Assembly (NCBI GenBank): GCA_015832175.1
Contig: WJXW01000006.1
Location: 248,001 to 312,000 of the forward strand
Direction of reading: 5' to 3'
DNA: 64,000 bases
Origin: Paraphaeosphaeria minitans
Taxonomy: Eukaryota > Ascomycota > Dothideomycetes > Pleosporales > Didymosphaeriaceae
The notes under the pieces were generated by a model. It searched no databases and was not told the DNA's origin. It saw only the letters and a list, made by a program, of their open reading frames with translations. Numbering within the stretch: the stretch's first letter is position 1; each line of letters begins with the position of its first letter. Shown here piece by piece: positions 46,243 through 59,819 of the stretch. A program made the position numbers and the translations under genes.

Positions 46243-48599
46243 CACCCCCTAGGTGATTGCTTAAAGCGGATTACCTATTCTAAGAAGTAATTTGTAATCG
46301 TCTAAATTCTTCCTAATCTTAAGAATAGCGATTCTATCACCCCCTATTTATTGTAATAGCAAAACAATTGCTGTTTATCTTTTAAATTATAAATCCTATT
46401 GTGAATCGTGTCTAGAATCTCTTCTTCTAGTAGGTTAGGAGCTTATAAGCGTGGCATAAAGGCCTAGAGCGTAAACGCTTCTGTTCTGCTACTCTTTTTA
46501 CTTACTTCCTATTAACTGTAAAGTAATTTCCCCGCTTTTACTAGCTAGTAAGTATAATAGGTAGGCGCGTTTTAATTAAGAAAGAGTAGTAGTAAGAGAA
46601 ATAAGTAGTAAGAAAGGAGCGTATTTAGCGCTTAATAATTAGATAGGCAGTAGAGTATATAAGCCTTTTACTAGCGCTTAATCTTCTCTCTTTAATCTTT
46701 TACTTTTAACGCTTTAACCTCCTATTTAATTTAAGCCTACTAGTTTAAGCTTTTAAATCCTACTACTTTATAGTAGGTTGTCTTCTTCTAATTATTGCCT
46801 TACGCTCTTTCTATTGTTTAGAGCTTTACTAACTCTTTTAGATATTTAATAACCTAGCTAAAGCACACGTAGTAAAGGCTGTAAAAGCTACTAAATAAAA
46901 CTCCTAATCCTCTTAATAAGATTCTCCTACTCTACTAGCTCTTTTTACCCTAGCTCTAGGCCCTTAGCGATTGCTTAGTACTCTTAGATAAGTGAGCTAC
47001 TTAGGCTGCTTAAAGAAAGCTCTAGTAAGAAAGAGTAATAAGCGCTGCTATAATAACGCTTTAAGCTTAGGTAGGCGTTACTATACCTACTTTACTTACT
47101 CTTATACTACTATATATAGAGTTGTCCTATTACTTTAGCTAATTCTACTAATTATTTCTATAGCTAGCTATATATTTAGACTCTAGCTATAGATTTTATC
47201 TACTATTAACTATTAGAGGGTACTAATATAAGCTTTTATTTTAAGATTTATTCTAGGTTTAGCTAATACTTTTTATAGGAGAGGCTAATTACTAAGCTAC
47301 GTAAGAGGGTTAAGGTAGCCTTATAAGCTTTTCCTTTTACTAGTAGTTAAGAGAAGTAAGCTTAGTACGTAGCTACTATCCTACTCTCTCTCTTTTAGCT
47401 AATTTTTAGTAGAGAATAGAGTAATTACCCTTCTACTCTACCTATTAAGGAGTAGCGTAGTTGTAGCTAATACCCTAATTAAAATAGCTAGATAAGCAGC
47501 TTATTAGCTCTAAAGTAGAGTAGAGGCTAAGTAAGTGCTTCTCCTCCTACTAATTAAAGGAGGGGAGGCTAGGGTGAGCTATTACCTACTACTAATTAAA
47601 GGAGAGGTAGAGGAGGTGGATAGAGTAAGGAATTACCTACTATAGAGAGGAGGAGAGGAAGAGAATAGGGAGAATCTCTTACTACTAATTATAGGGGAGA
47701 TTCTCGCACCCCTGCAATTAAGTAGAGGAGGAAGAAAGTTTATATGCTTATAGATAAGCTCTTTAATTTCTTTTTCTTTTAATTCCTATTTTTCCTCTAA
47801 TCTTTTCTTTCTTTTTTTTTTCTTTTCTTGTTTCCTAGCTCTAAATTAATAATTCTAGGTAGTTAATAGATTATTTCTCTACTTACTTACTTTTATTTTG
47901 TGATTATTATACTTATATCTTATAGATTTAATAGCCTTTTAAATCTATTAAACTACTAATAAGTAAGAGCCTTTATAAGGCCATCTGCTAGTATTTCGCT
48001 AGTTAGAAGATATTTTACTTAAAACAATTCTTTTGTATACTCTTACTACAACTATATATTCTAAATATCTATATAGCGTAGTTAAGTAGTGATTCTTTTG
48101 TTCTTTCTAATTACTAAACGAATAGTTTGAAGATTGTTATAATAGACCTTCTATAAAGGTCCTAGATCTAGAGTAAGCTTAGTAAAGAATCTTTTAATTA
48201 CTATAGCTTCTTTACTTATATGTTTAAGCGCTAGAAGCTCTGCTTCTGTGGTTAAAGTAGTGATTGTGTTCTATTAAGCTACTTTCTATAGGATAGTTCC
48301 TCTAAATAATAGGATAATATATCTATAGGAAGATCGCTGTGATATTAGATTATTAGTAAAAGAGGCATCTCTATATATTAGCAGATTAGGTCTATTGTAG
48401 CTACTAAAGACTATAGCCTGCTATCTAGTTTAATAGAGGTAAAGGATTATACGATTAATAGCAGTAAAGTGTTCTTTACTTAGATTTATTAGAAAGTGTG
48501 ATAGCTTTAACACTATAAAGGCTATATCTAGGCGTAGCATAATTGCTGTGTAGAGAGCTAATCCTACCTCTTCTTAAAAGAGCTTTATTTATTAAGGAG

Positions 48600-49300
48600 T
48601 GGCTTCTCCTATGCTTAGAATAAGATCTTCTGCTAATAGAGGTGTAGGAGGGAAGCTCCTAGAGTTTAAAAGGTTAAACTTTTTTGTGATTTTATTAATG
48701 TAGGTATTATAGACTAGAAAAATCAATCTTACTTCTCTATCCCTAATTACTTAAACACCTACAAACCACTTTACTAGTCCTTTTAATTTAATCTTATATT
48801 TGTTCGCGATTTTCTTCTAAAAATCTAGGGCTTCTTTCTCTTTACTCTTATAATAGAGAAGAAGAATGTTGTTAACATAAAATAGAACAATAATACTTTA
48901 ATTACTATTAAAGAAAAGGCATAGCTCTTCTAGCAAAGCTAAAAGTCTATAAGATTAAAGTAATCCTGCAAATTCTTTATACTAAAGAAGTGGTAAATCT
49001 CTTAAGCTATACAAAGCTTAATTTAATCTTACATACTTTCCTAGCTTTTTAAAATTATTAGGTAATTTATAAGTTACTAGATTAGCGGCTGTAATAAGAG
49101 TATTTAGAAACGCTCCTACTATATTAAATTATAAGATTTCTAGATTAAATTCTGCTACCAGAGCTATAGCTAATTAAAAAGATCTTACTACTAGGGTAGC
49201 AGTATAGGTGGAGTAGAGAGTATTCTTTTTCTAAAGATCTCCTCTTATAATAATTTAAGCTTTATACTTTTTAAAGTATCTATTTTAATTAAACTTGTAG
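48600..49300 (-). pseudogene. Copia reverse transcriptase relic
   Basis: On the minus strand around 48,860-48,885 the frame reads F-Y-V-N-N-I-L-L-L, which is the Copia catalytic motif YVDDILL with both aspartates changed to asparagine. Each change is a single G-to-A at the first codon position, the transition RIP produces. Stops lie on both sides. Confidence 0.8.
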
Positions 49301-52300
49301 GTAAAGACCCACTTTAAAGAGAGTAGTCGCTTTAACACCTCTAATTATTTAATCTCTGTCTAGGTACCTTTATCTTATAAAGTCAAGATCTCCTTATAAG
49401 TAGTAAGGAGGAATAGCTTCTTATATAGATAATTATAAAGGTGTTTCTATAGGATTAGCTTTAGTATAAGCTCGTCTCTATAAGTCTAAGCTATATAAGA
49501 CGCTCTAGGCGCCTTTCTAAGTATAGAAGCGAATACTATTATATTTAGTGTAATATATTCTTCTTACTTAGACTAGGCCTCTACTACTCTTAGTATAAAC
49601 GTGTGCTCTAATATTACATTAAGATTACTTTAAAGATAATTAGTAATTAGTGTATAAGCACCTAGCTTTTACCTACCCCCTAGCTAATTATTCTAATTAT
49701 TTTGCTTGCTTAATCTTCGCAATAGTAGATAGCAATTTATTAGTTAGTTAATTTTTAGTGCTTTACTATAATTTTGCCTACTTATTCTACTTACCTCTAA
49801 ATAGATCTGCCTTCGTCTTTAGCGCGCTAGTAGGTTATTTGTTTTGTCTGGCGTAATTAAGTTATCTGCGCTAGGTTAATTAGTAACCTAATTAGTTTCT
49901 ACTAATAAATAGGGTATTGAATCCCTAGATTCTAGCGGGCTAGCTCTTCTAGTAGTGTTCTAGTGGCTGCTAGATATCTGTTAATCACTTAACAGATTAC
50001 CCTTAAGATTACCTGGCTCTAGTGTCTAATTAGGGGTTATAAGTCCTGTGCTTTTTTTCCTACTTAAGCGAATTTTTAGCTGCTAGCTAGCTAAGCCTAC
50101 AGCTTACTTAGTAGTAAGTACCTTAGGTTCCTAATTACTTAGCTAGTCTACTTTACTTTTAATTACCTAAGGGTTACCTATAGGTCTAGTAGCGGTTCTT
50201 ATATGCTTATTTATTTTAGGAAGAATGTTAAGCGTGTTTTTATACACTTCTCCTAGATTGTTTAGCTCTTCTTTTTAGAGGCTTTCTACTATTTTTAACG
50301 CTTCTATCTTTAGAATAGATTGTTTCTCTAATCCTTTATAGAATAAGGACTTATTAAACCTTACGTTTTGTGTAGTAATCACCTAATTAAGCTAGGGAAT
50401 CTATATTTAGTAGATATTAGAAGCTTTATAGCCTACTAGGTATTTAATATAGCCCCTAGGATTCACTTTAAATCCTTTTCTGTCTTACCTAGCTGCACGC
50501 TCCTAATCTAAAGGGTAAGCTTGGCAGCTATAGGCGTAGACAGCACTTTAGTTTAGATAAAGATTAGCTGTCCTATATTATGTTTTTGCTAGTTTAAAAT
50601 AACGAAAATATTGTCTAAACTAAGCATCTAACGTTTTATTAGGTGATTAATAGCCTAATACTAGGCTAGGAATTATTCCTTAGAGCTAGTATGCCGCTTA
50701 TATAATTTTAGGCTAGAGATTTAATAGTAGATTTGCACTTGTTTACATTTTAATTGCTTTTATTATAAGCTCCTAGCCTACTTTTTCTGTAGCGCTATTA
50801 GGCTTATGCGTATAGGGCAGTAGTCTACTAATTATTATCCCTTCCTAATTAGCCTAAAATTTGTACTAGGATTTCCCTCTCTATAGAAGTGTTACTATAT
50901 TATTATCTTAGTGGATTTTTATAATTTAAAGCTCGTATTTTGTATTAACAAGAGCTAAGAAATTCTACTACACTCTTATTATCTTAGAAAGCGTCTTTGT
51001 TTTAAGATTAAAAACGTAAGGTTTTTTACTAAAATCTTCTTTAATTAGTAAAACCTAGTTTTCTTTATTTTGAGTAGTGGGCATATTAAATAGATCCTAG
51101 GATAATGAGTGAAATAGCCTAGGTGATTATTCTCTAGGTTTCCTAGAGATTACCTAGGTTACGTATGTAGTAGTATAGTGCTTATAATCCTTTCTTAATA
51201 TTCTAGTGATTTTTACACCTTAGGCTGTAGTTACTAGAGCTTATAGGGCTCTACTTCCTACATGCCCTACTTAAAGGTGCTAGAGGTTCTTAGAGTCTAA
51301 TCTCTTAATATTAACCTAGGATGATCCTTTAGTAGTTACACTTATAATAGTTAGACAAGAGCAGATTAGCTTATATTATAGGAAAGTAAGGTTATACTCG
51401 CATCTTAGGTCTACTAAGATAACACTTTGTTCTAGGCTTCTAATCCTAAGAGTGTAATCTAAACTAAAGTACTAAATCTTTACTTTCTTTAAAAGAGCTT
51501 CTAATATAATATTTATATAAAAGCCTTCTACTACTCTTACTCCTTAGAGTAGTAGATCTTTTATAAATCTTTTATTTTTCCTATATAAAGTGTTCTTAAT
51601 TAGTCTATTACTAATTTCTAAGATTAGGAGGCTTTATGTACCTGCCTCTACACTCTTATTTAATAATTAAAACGTCCTAGGAATAAGTCTTTTGTAATTA
51701 TTAACTAGGTAAACTGCTACAGCACTATCTAGTATTATATATTCTAATAGAGGATAAGCGTTAGAATGTAGAGTAGAGTAGACACCTAATGCTCTATTGT
51801 CTATAGGCAGATTAAATAGGTTTAGTAGAGTAGTAGTAATACTACTAGGATACTTAATAGTCTTAGTGGAGGATTGTTTCTTGTTCTATTCTGCCTTTGT
51901 AATCGCATTATAAAGGTTTGACCACTTAGGCTGCTTAAGTTAATTAAGAATCTCTAATTTTTCTTTATTAGTGAGATTAAATAATAATGTTTTATTCTAG
52001 GGTAATCCAGCTATTGCGGTTTGAAGTCTTTAACACTCTATTAGTTTCTACCTATAAGTATAGGGCTTATAGGGACAGTTTAGTTGTTTCTTTGTCTAAT
52101 TAGACAAACCAGAACTATTAGAGTTAGTAGATTATTTTAATAATCTATTAAAAGTGGCGAATACTTTACTTATTTTATTAGAACTAGATTAGATTAAATG
52201 CTCCTAGACAAGCGCTAAAAAACCCTCCCTAGATTATCTAGCGTAATCTAATTCCGTCCTAGCGTCTTATTTTGGATTAGCTATTAGTTTATTAATTAGG

Positions 52301-53094
52301 CCTAATTTAGTACTATACGCGCAGCAATTATATCTAGGAAATTTTAGGTAGTAAGCAGTCCGCTAATTTTACTAATTAAATAGGTCTTCGCTTTTTAATA
52401 GAGGAGCTGCCACTCTTTAAACTAGGTCTTAGGACTTTGTTTTACCTACTTAGCCTTCTTAAGATAAGCGCAGTATAAAGCTTAAATATTATTCTATGTA
52501 GTTCCTTTATTTAGTGCGAGATCTTCCTTTAAGAGTTAAATTAGGGACTAAAGCGTAGTTTAGCGTGTACTAACTAGAGTGATTATGGCAGGAGCAAGCA
52601 GATTAGGCGATACTATAGTATTTACCTAAGTCTAGAGATTCTGTATCTTAGTATAGTCTGCTTGCTAGTCTAAAACTACTACTCTATATTCTACTATTTG
52701 TAAAGAAAAGCTCTCTTTATCTATTTTATACTTAGTAAGCTCTACTTTGTATAATTAAATACTCACTATAGAGGCTGTATCCGCAATAAGTAATAGTTTC
52801 TGTAAAAGTGGAGGTTGTTCTAGCTTTATGTAATTAATTACTAGAGCGTTAATCGCCTCTAGGTTAATTTAGTTCTAGATTCCTTTTAAGCTTACTTAGA
52901 ATTAAAGCTAGACAAACTAGTAGGGCTAGCTAGCGCAATTAACAAGCTATACTTTTGCCATTTTAATGATTTTTGTGATTAGAAATAAGGGGTTGTATTA
53001 TAGAGAGGTTCTAAATAGAGTGTTGTATAATAATTCGAGCGTTACTAAGTAGGTAGGGAGAATTATCCTACGTTCTAAGCACTAGGCTTATAAC

Positions 53095-53289
53095 TATTGT
53101 AGTAAAAAGGGCTCAAACTATTATAGGATATTTAGGAGCAGAGTTGTAAAGAATACAAAGAGCTAATTATAGGAAAGGATGCCAAAAGAGTAGACTATAT
53201 ACAAAAGAAACAAGCCTCTTAGCAAGAATCCCGTGATCTGAATTAGTGGATCTAGAAAGAATTACGGAAGTGAGTGTTTTACTTTAATA
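53095..53289 (-). repeat. Copia LTR, right copy (5' LTR)
   Basis: This LTR is 195 bp, starts TATTGTAG and ends TTTAATA; both ends are the RIP-mutated forms of TGTTGTGG and TTTAACA in the left copy. The target duplication GAAAT follows directly. Confidence 0.93.
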
Positions 53290-54749
53290 GAAATTAATTA
53301 CTATTAAGCTTTTTTAAGGTTCTCTTAGAGTTATTAGTGTATTTTCTTTATATTTTCTACTATATCTATGGCTTCCTGTGCTTTAATTATTATAGGAAAT
53401 TGTTAATTTAAGAGATGTAGGTGTCTTTTATAGTTTATAATAGTGTATGTCCTAATACTACTAATACTTTGTTATTATAGGCTAACTATGCTATAGGTAG
53501 TAGTAAAATCTAGTTATTCTTCTAACTATTATAATAGATGCGTAGGTACGTTTCTATAGTTTAGTTTATACGTTCTGTCTGTCCATTTGTTTATAAATAG
53601 TAGGCTGTTCATAGCTTTTATTTTATTCTAAGTAAGGCCATAAGTATTATCTAGTAATTTAACGTAAAGAGCTTATCTCTGTTACTAATAATTATTTTTA
53701 GGATTCTATAATATTTAATTAGTTAGTTTAGAATAAAAAAAGTAAGTTCCTTTACTATTATTTTCTTAAGGCATAGAATAAGCTTAATATACTTAGTTAG
53801 TTAGTAGACTATTACTAGTATACTGTTATATTTAATTCCTATTGTTAGATTCTTAGAGTTTAGAACTCCTGTAACAAAATCTATAGTAATGTCTTCTTAT
53901 AGTACTATTAGTATTCTAATTACTTACATCTCTCTATATTTAAGATGTGTACTATATGTGTTTCTCTAGTATTCTATATATTTATAGATATAAGTTATTA
54001 TAGCTTATTTAATTCCTTTAAAGGTGTAATTCCTTTAGATAAGTTCTATTATTTTTGTAATACCTAGGTGTCTGTACATAGGGTTATTGTAGTATTATTA
54101 AATAACCTTAGTCTATAAATGTTCTAGAACTTCTTAGTTAATTACTAAAAGTTAATTTAGTTCTACTATTAGTTCTAGAGATCTATCTTTGGCTTTATAA
54201 AGAATTGTAAAGAAAGTTTTTGCCTTTTCTCCTACTAAATTACTTTATTAGCTAAGAGCGTCTACTCTACTATTTTCTTTTCTAGCTATATAGATAATTT
54301 TAAGCTTATACTGCCTAGTAGTCTACAACCGTCTTTGTTATTATAGCGTAAGTTCTTTTATTATTATAAACCTTAGAAGGTTCTTATAATTTGTATAAAT
54401 TTCTAGCGTTAAGTAACTAAGCGCGTAAATCCTCTAGTGCTTTAAGGCTTTAATAATAGCGTAGAGTTCTTTATTATATACGTTATATTGTGTTTTAGCG
54501 TTACTAAATTTGCATAAGTAATAGGCAATTAGGTGCTATTTACTATTATATTCTTATTTAGCGTAGGCGCCTAGCGTAAGATTACTAGTGTTTATTTTAA
54601 AGTGTAGTAGGTTATTACTTTTAAAATAAATAAGGATAGGTTCTATAATACATACTATTTTAAGGAGTTAGAATAACATTCTATACTTATTTATTTATTT
54701 AAAGGGTATGTCCTTCTTTATAAGATTTATTAAATATATTATCCTCTTT

Positions 54750-55400
54750 ATGTAATTTTAGATAAATTATTGGTTAAATCTATAGAATCTTAAGAATTTT
54801 TAGATATTCTTAGCTATCTTTAGTATTAGCTAGTTCTTAATATATTTAACTTTACTTAGTGCCATCTTAATTCCTTCCATAGTAATAATGTGTTCTAGGA
54901 ATTTAAGTTATTTAACGTTAAACTTATATTTCTTAAGTTTAATATAAAGGTATACTTTGTCTAGTGCTTCTAGTACTATCTATACATGCTTAGTGTAGTC
55001 TGATTTATTTTTAGAACTGAGGAGGATATTATCTATATACGCGATAATAAATATATCTAGATATTTATAGAGTACGTTGTTAATAAGTCCCATAAAAGCT
55101 ACTGGTGCGTTTATAAGTCTAAAAGCTATAACCTTATATTTAAATAGTCTATAGCGTGATTAAAATACTATTTTCTATTCTTTACCTTTCTTAATTTGTA
55201 TAAGGTAGTAACCGTCTCTTAGGTCTATTATTATAAATATCTTAGTTTAAGATAGTTAATCTTGTAACTCTATAATATTTAGTAGTGGATATTAGTTCTT
55301 TATTATTATATTGTTAAGTTATTAGTAGTTAACACATAGTCTGTCTAATCTATCCTTTTTTTTAATAAATATAAAAGGGCTTACTACTAGTAACTTTAAT
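54750..55400 (-). pseudogene. Gypsy-1 reverse transcriptase relic
   Basis: On the minus strand the segments FIFIKKKDRLDRLCVNY (near 55,380), FIIAYIDNILLSSKNKS then DYTKHV (near 55,020) and KFLEHIITMEGIKMALSKVK (near 54,880) follow the Gypsy order. The catalytic pair reads D-N instead of D-D through one G-to-A change. Several in-frame stops occur. Confidence 0.85.
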
Positions 55401-57033
55401 AGTTATATATTATTTCTTAAGGTTTATTTTAATAAAATTACGTTCTTTAAGGAGTTCTTCTCCTATTTTACTATATAGTGGTTTAAAGGGTAGCGTTTTC
55501 CCTTCTTCTAGGTCTATTGTAAGATCCTAGGGTTAATATTTAGGTAGGTTTACTTTTCCTTCCTTTTTTGTGAATATATGTGTCTATTTCCTATACTCTC
55601 TTAGTAAGGTAAGGGGTGTACTATTGTCCTCCTTCTTACGCTTCTTAACCTAGTAGTTCTTACTAGCGTCTACTAAGGTATGCTTCTATTTTTTAACTAT
55701 GTATTATAGTATTATGTTGTTAATAACTCCCTTATCTACTATTATTCTTAGTTAATACATGGACTTTACTTATAATGTATAATTACAGCGTTAAAATAAT
55801 ATTTTCTTTATACCCTAGTTAATCTGCAGGTTGTATATTATTAACTAAGGTAATACTAAGACTAACTTATATTTAGATCCTAATAAGACATCTAAGGTAA
55901 GCTCCTCTCTATGTCCTTAGACTATTATTATAGTAGTAACCTCCTAGTATATCTAAAGTGTCTTAGGCATTAGGGATCTATTCGTAATATAAATAATATA
56001 GGGTACTTCTTTCTCTAATCTTATAAGTCCTGCTTGTCTTACTATCTAATAAAATATAAAGTTCTTTTCTACTCCTAAGTCTATAAGAGCTTAAGCCTAT
56101 ATTCCTTTAAGCTGTACTAGTAGCTTAACTAATACTGTGCTTACTATAGCATTTAATTTAATTAAGGCGTTTTCTTGTCTAAATTTAGGCCTAAAAAAGA
56201 CATCTATTTGTGTAGACTATAATTAAGTTTAGGTGCCTAGTATGCGTTTCTAAATATCTGCTTCTATTATTATTTTTAAATACATAGCTTATATAAATTG
56301 TCTTCTTCTTCCTATAAGGATATTCTACTATTTTTCCTCCCGCAGTTTTCACTGTTCCTATATACTAGTTAAATTAGTAGTTCTATTATTACTTCTTATA
56401 TAGGATAGTTTATAAAGCCGTCTAAATATTTAGTCATATAGTGGTATTTATAGTTTTAGTTTAGACACGTATACTAGTATAGTTATATATAGTCTTTATT
56501 AATAAGTATATTATAGTATTTGTTGCCCTTTAGCGTAAGGTAAGGAAAGTATTTTACTTATTATTTATTCTAGAGGTGTTTGTTATAAGCTATAATAGAG
56601 TAGTCTATCTATATCTATTTATAGCGTAGTTTCCTTCTAGGTTATTTCTTATTTCTCTCTTTCTCTACCTTATGTTATGTGTATGTTAGTTCTTCGCAAT
56701 ACATCTATGTATAGAATTAGTATATAGGATTTTAGTAGTCTAGATAGTACTTTAGTACGTAGTCTAACTTCTTATTTTTATAGGGTTACATTCCTTTTAG
56801 TGCCTAGTAGGGTTTTACTTATATTCTAGGTTTCTGTCTCTTAGCTAATGGGGTTCTATATAGTCCTTAACATTTAGTTTATACTTAGGTAATATAAGGT
56901 TGTCTTCTTCCCGCCTACTTTATAGGTAAGAAGTAGGAGATTTTAGTATCTCTTCTACGTCTTCTATATTATAGTATATATTAGAGTTGTCTTTTAGATC
57001 TTTATATAATATAAGTTATGTAAATCTAATTAC

Positions 57034-57443
57034 TGTTAAATCTAAGAGGGTAGCTAGTCCTAAAGGGTTAAGGTTAGTTCTTAGGCAGGAGTACTTATAG
57101 AAAGTAGAAGGTCTTATTAATATAATAGTATCTTATAAAGTGTAATAAGTTAATAATTTAGTCTACTAGAATCTAAATAATAGATTAATAAATAGATTAA
57201 ATATAAGTATAAGAAGCTTATTCTCGCGTTCCTATATACTAAGTAATCCCACACGTTCTAGAATCCTATATGTCCTAGAGTCCTATATATCCCAGAGTCC
57301 TATACGTCCTAGAGTCCTGTGCGGGCGAGTCCTACGCGTCCTAGAGTTCCTGTATAGGCAAGGCCCGTATAGTCTTTAGGACCTTTAGGACCTATAATCT
57401 ATTATCTAACTACTTAGTTAGCTAACTCTAGTAGACTAGTAGT
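57034..57443 (-). repeat. Gypsy-1 LTR, right copy (5' LTR), truncated
   Basis: It begins TGTTAAATCTAAGAGGG and aligns with 44517-44927. It stops abruptly at 57443 where the Gypsy-2 LTR begins, and the last 54 bp of the left copy are not found further right in the window. Confidence 0.9.
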
Positions 57444-57655
57444 TGTTAGAACCCTAGGTACCTGGCTGGGCTCTAGGATAGTAAGGGCCAGCCAGATGCA
57501 GGTGGAGATCACCTAATCCAAGACTATATAGTTCCATCGCTAATAGAGTAATCTGGCAGCGATTTGTCTATCCTCTATCCTACATCCTACTATATAATCC
57601 ACTATTATTTCACATCTAAAGCTAAAGCTATATTACTTATGCCTAACTCCTAACA
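57444..57655 (+). repeat. Gypsy-2 5' LTR
   Basis: This 212-bp LTR has canonical ends and a terminal inverted repeat: TGTTAG at the start and CTAACA at the end. It contains the segment CCTAGGTACCTGGCTGGGC also present, reverse-complemented, in the solo LTR at 44213-44410. The solo copy keeps TCTGTTAGCGATAGAATTAT where this one reads the mutated complement. Confidence 0.93.
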
Positions 57656-58838
57656 TTTAAATTGCTTACTATATATATAAGCAGTTTAGTTTTAAAAGGC
57701 TTCTACTTACAATAACTAGACTATAGTAGTAGACACCTTATAGTCTACGCGCTCTTATACCTAATACTAGAACACTTAAGAGCCTATAGGAGAGGAATCT
57801 TTATATTTAAGCCTATCTCCTATACTAAGTAAGCTAGAGGACTAGCGTACTCCTCTTCTTATATATTAGGGTTAGTCTGCGCCTAGACGCGCTAGAAAGG
57901 GCTAAGTTAGGATACCTCTAGATATTAAGGATAATTCTTCTAGTACTATCCTCAAATAGCTTAAAAAAGCTAAATAATAGCTTAAAGAGAGAAGGAATAT
58001 AGCTAAACTTAATAAAATTAACTAAATAAAATAATAATAGGAGGCAGGAGACACTTAAGTCCTATATAAGCCTATAAGAAATTCTACTAAAACGTAAAAT
58101 CCCCCTAAGATATCTTTATTATAACCTTTATAAAAGTAGCTGCATAAATATACCTAAAGGGACTAATAGGAGTTTAATTATTAAAGAGATAACTATAAGC
58201 TCTATTTCTAGTCCTTAAAGGACTACTTTATAGATAAGGACCTTAAAGTTACTTACGCCCTCTAGTATGTGTTAGATGTCTACTATATAGTATAGAGAAC
58301 TAAAGTTTAAGCCTAGTTATTAATAGACCCTAACTAGTTACCTACTTAGGCTAACCTAAAGGATAAGATACTAGAAGCTTTAGAATCTCCTAAAGAAAGG
58401 CGCTAGTTAGCGTATAATTAGCTTAAGAGATGCTAATAGAGACTAAATTAGAGTCTATTAGAGCTGTTAGATTATCTATAAAGTTACTAGGAGGAGCTAA
58501 GAATAATAAACCTTAAATAATAAAAGCTAGAATATGTAGAATTACTTCTACCTTCTATTTAATAGTAGCTATAAGCAATTCTCTTAGGGCTCTAAGTTAT
58601 AGTTATAAATGTTAAACTTTAGGCTTTAATTATTTATTAGATAGATAAGCTAAATTAAAGATTCTTAGCTCCTAACCTATACTTAAAGGGTATAGAACAT
58701 TAACGCCTAAAGTAACTAGATTCTAGGGGGGACAAAAAACCCTAAAAGGTAGTTAAGAAACTAAAAAAGTAAGGTAATAACACTAAGAGTCCTAAGTTAG
58801 CGCTATCTAGCACTAGACTACTAGTAACTAACACTTCT

Positions 58839-58880
58839 TACTAGTATTATAGAAGGCTAGGCTACTTAAAACCTAATTAC
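58839..58880 (+). pseudogene. Gypsy-2 nucleocapsid zinc knuckle with all ligands mutated
   Basis: In the Gag frame this reads Y-x2-Y-x4-Y-x4-Y, exactly the CX2CX4HX4C spacing of a retroelement zinc knuckle. Each cysteine codon TGY has become TAY and the histidine codon CAY has become TAY, so all four zinc ligands are tyrosine. An in-frame TAG lies inside the knuckle. Confidence 0.8.
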
Positions 58881-59819
58881 TTTACTCTAAATAAGCTAGC
58901 TGCACCTAGAACCTAAGATACCTAGTCTATACGTAATAGGGAATAGGATGTAAGAAAAAGTAGGGGACAGAAAGAGTAGTAGCTACCCTTACTACTTATA
59001 TATTAATAGTTATAAGGCACCTTAATAAAGTCCTAGAGGTAAGATAGTTAGGATCTCCTTTTAACTAGCTTTATATCTAGCTAAGGGAAATGCTTATTCT
59101 CTTAGCTAGAGTTAAAAAGAATACTATTAATACCTTAGTAGATTCTGCTTTAGCGTTAAACCTCTTTTTACTATAAAAGGCAAAAGAGTGGGGGGTTAAC
59201 ATTAAACTATTAATAGGGTTGCCTACCTAGGCAGTAAATAGGTCTAATATTAAGGTTTATAGTATAATAGTGCTATCTATAGAACTTAAGGACTTATATA
59301 GGCGAAAGTAATAATAAGAGGTACCCTATATAGTTACTAACCTTAGAGGTTATAATATCCTCCTAGGTTTACTTTAGTTTAATTAAGTAAACCTAAAAGT
59401 AAACATTATAACCTAATGTGTGCTATTTTAGAGACGCGACACTAGGGAAGTACTAGTCTACTAAAAAATCACAGCAGAAAATGCTAAGTAGTTTAATTAT
59501 ACTATATAAGACCCTTATGTCTCTGTGTACGCGTATATAGTATCTAATATAGACGTACTAGCACTATTTAGCGTAGATAGGAATAGAATAGTAGAAATGC
59601 TATCCTATTACTCTAATCTTACTAATGTAGCCTTAAATAAGGACTATAAGGACCTCGCCGCTTATACTAACTATAATTTGTAGATTAATTTAGTAGAAGG
59701 TAGCGTACCTCTATATTACCCTATATATAACCTCTCTATAGTTAAGTTAGAGACATTAAGGAAGTATATTAAAAAGTATTTAACTAAAGGGTGGATTCGC
59801 TATTTAAAATCCCTAGCTA

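Larger units (their letters stand above)
46048..53289 (-). mobile_element. Copia LTR retrotransposon nested in Gypsy-1
   Basis: This 7242-bp element has two 195-bp LTRs and a perfect 5-bp target duplication GAAAT at 46043-46047 and 53290-53294. The minus orientation is shown by a purine tract (CTAGGGGGTG read on minus) next to the left LTR and by reverse transcriptase motifs on the minus strand near 48,600-49,300. The order Gag, integrase, reverse transcriptase, RNase H from right to left fits Copia. All frames are broken by stops. It sits between the integrase part of Gypsy-1 and the rest of that element. Confidence 0.92.
44517..57443 (-). mobile_element. Gypsy-1 LTR retrotransposon, interrupted by a Copia element
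   Basis: The element reads on the minus strand. Its 3' LTR is at 44517-44981 and its truncated 5' LTR at 57034-57443. The interior without the nested Copia is about 4.8 kb, the normal Gypsy size. Domains seen on the minus strand in order: a Gag region near 56,200-56,900, reverse transcriptase near 54,750-55,400, and the integrase end near 53,520-53,590 (T-N-G-Q-T-E-R-I-N then TIETYLR). Stops and RIP mutations break every frame. The right LTR is cut short by insertion of Gypsy-2. Confidence 0.88.
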
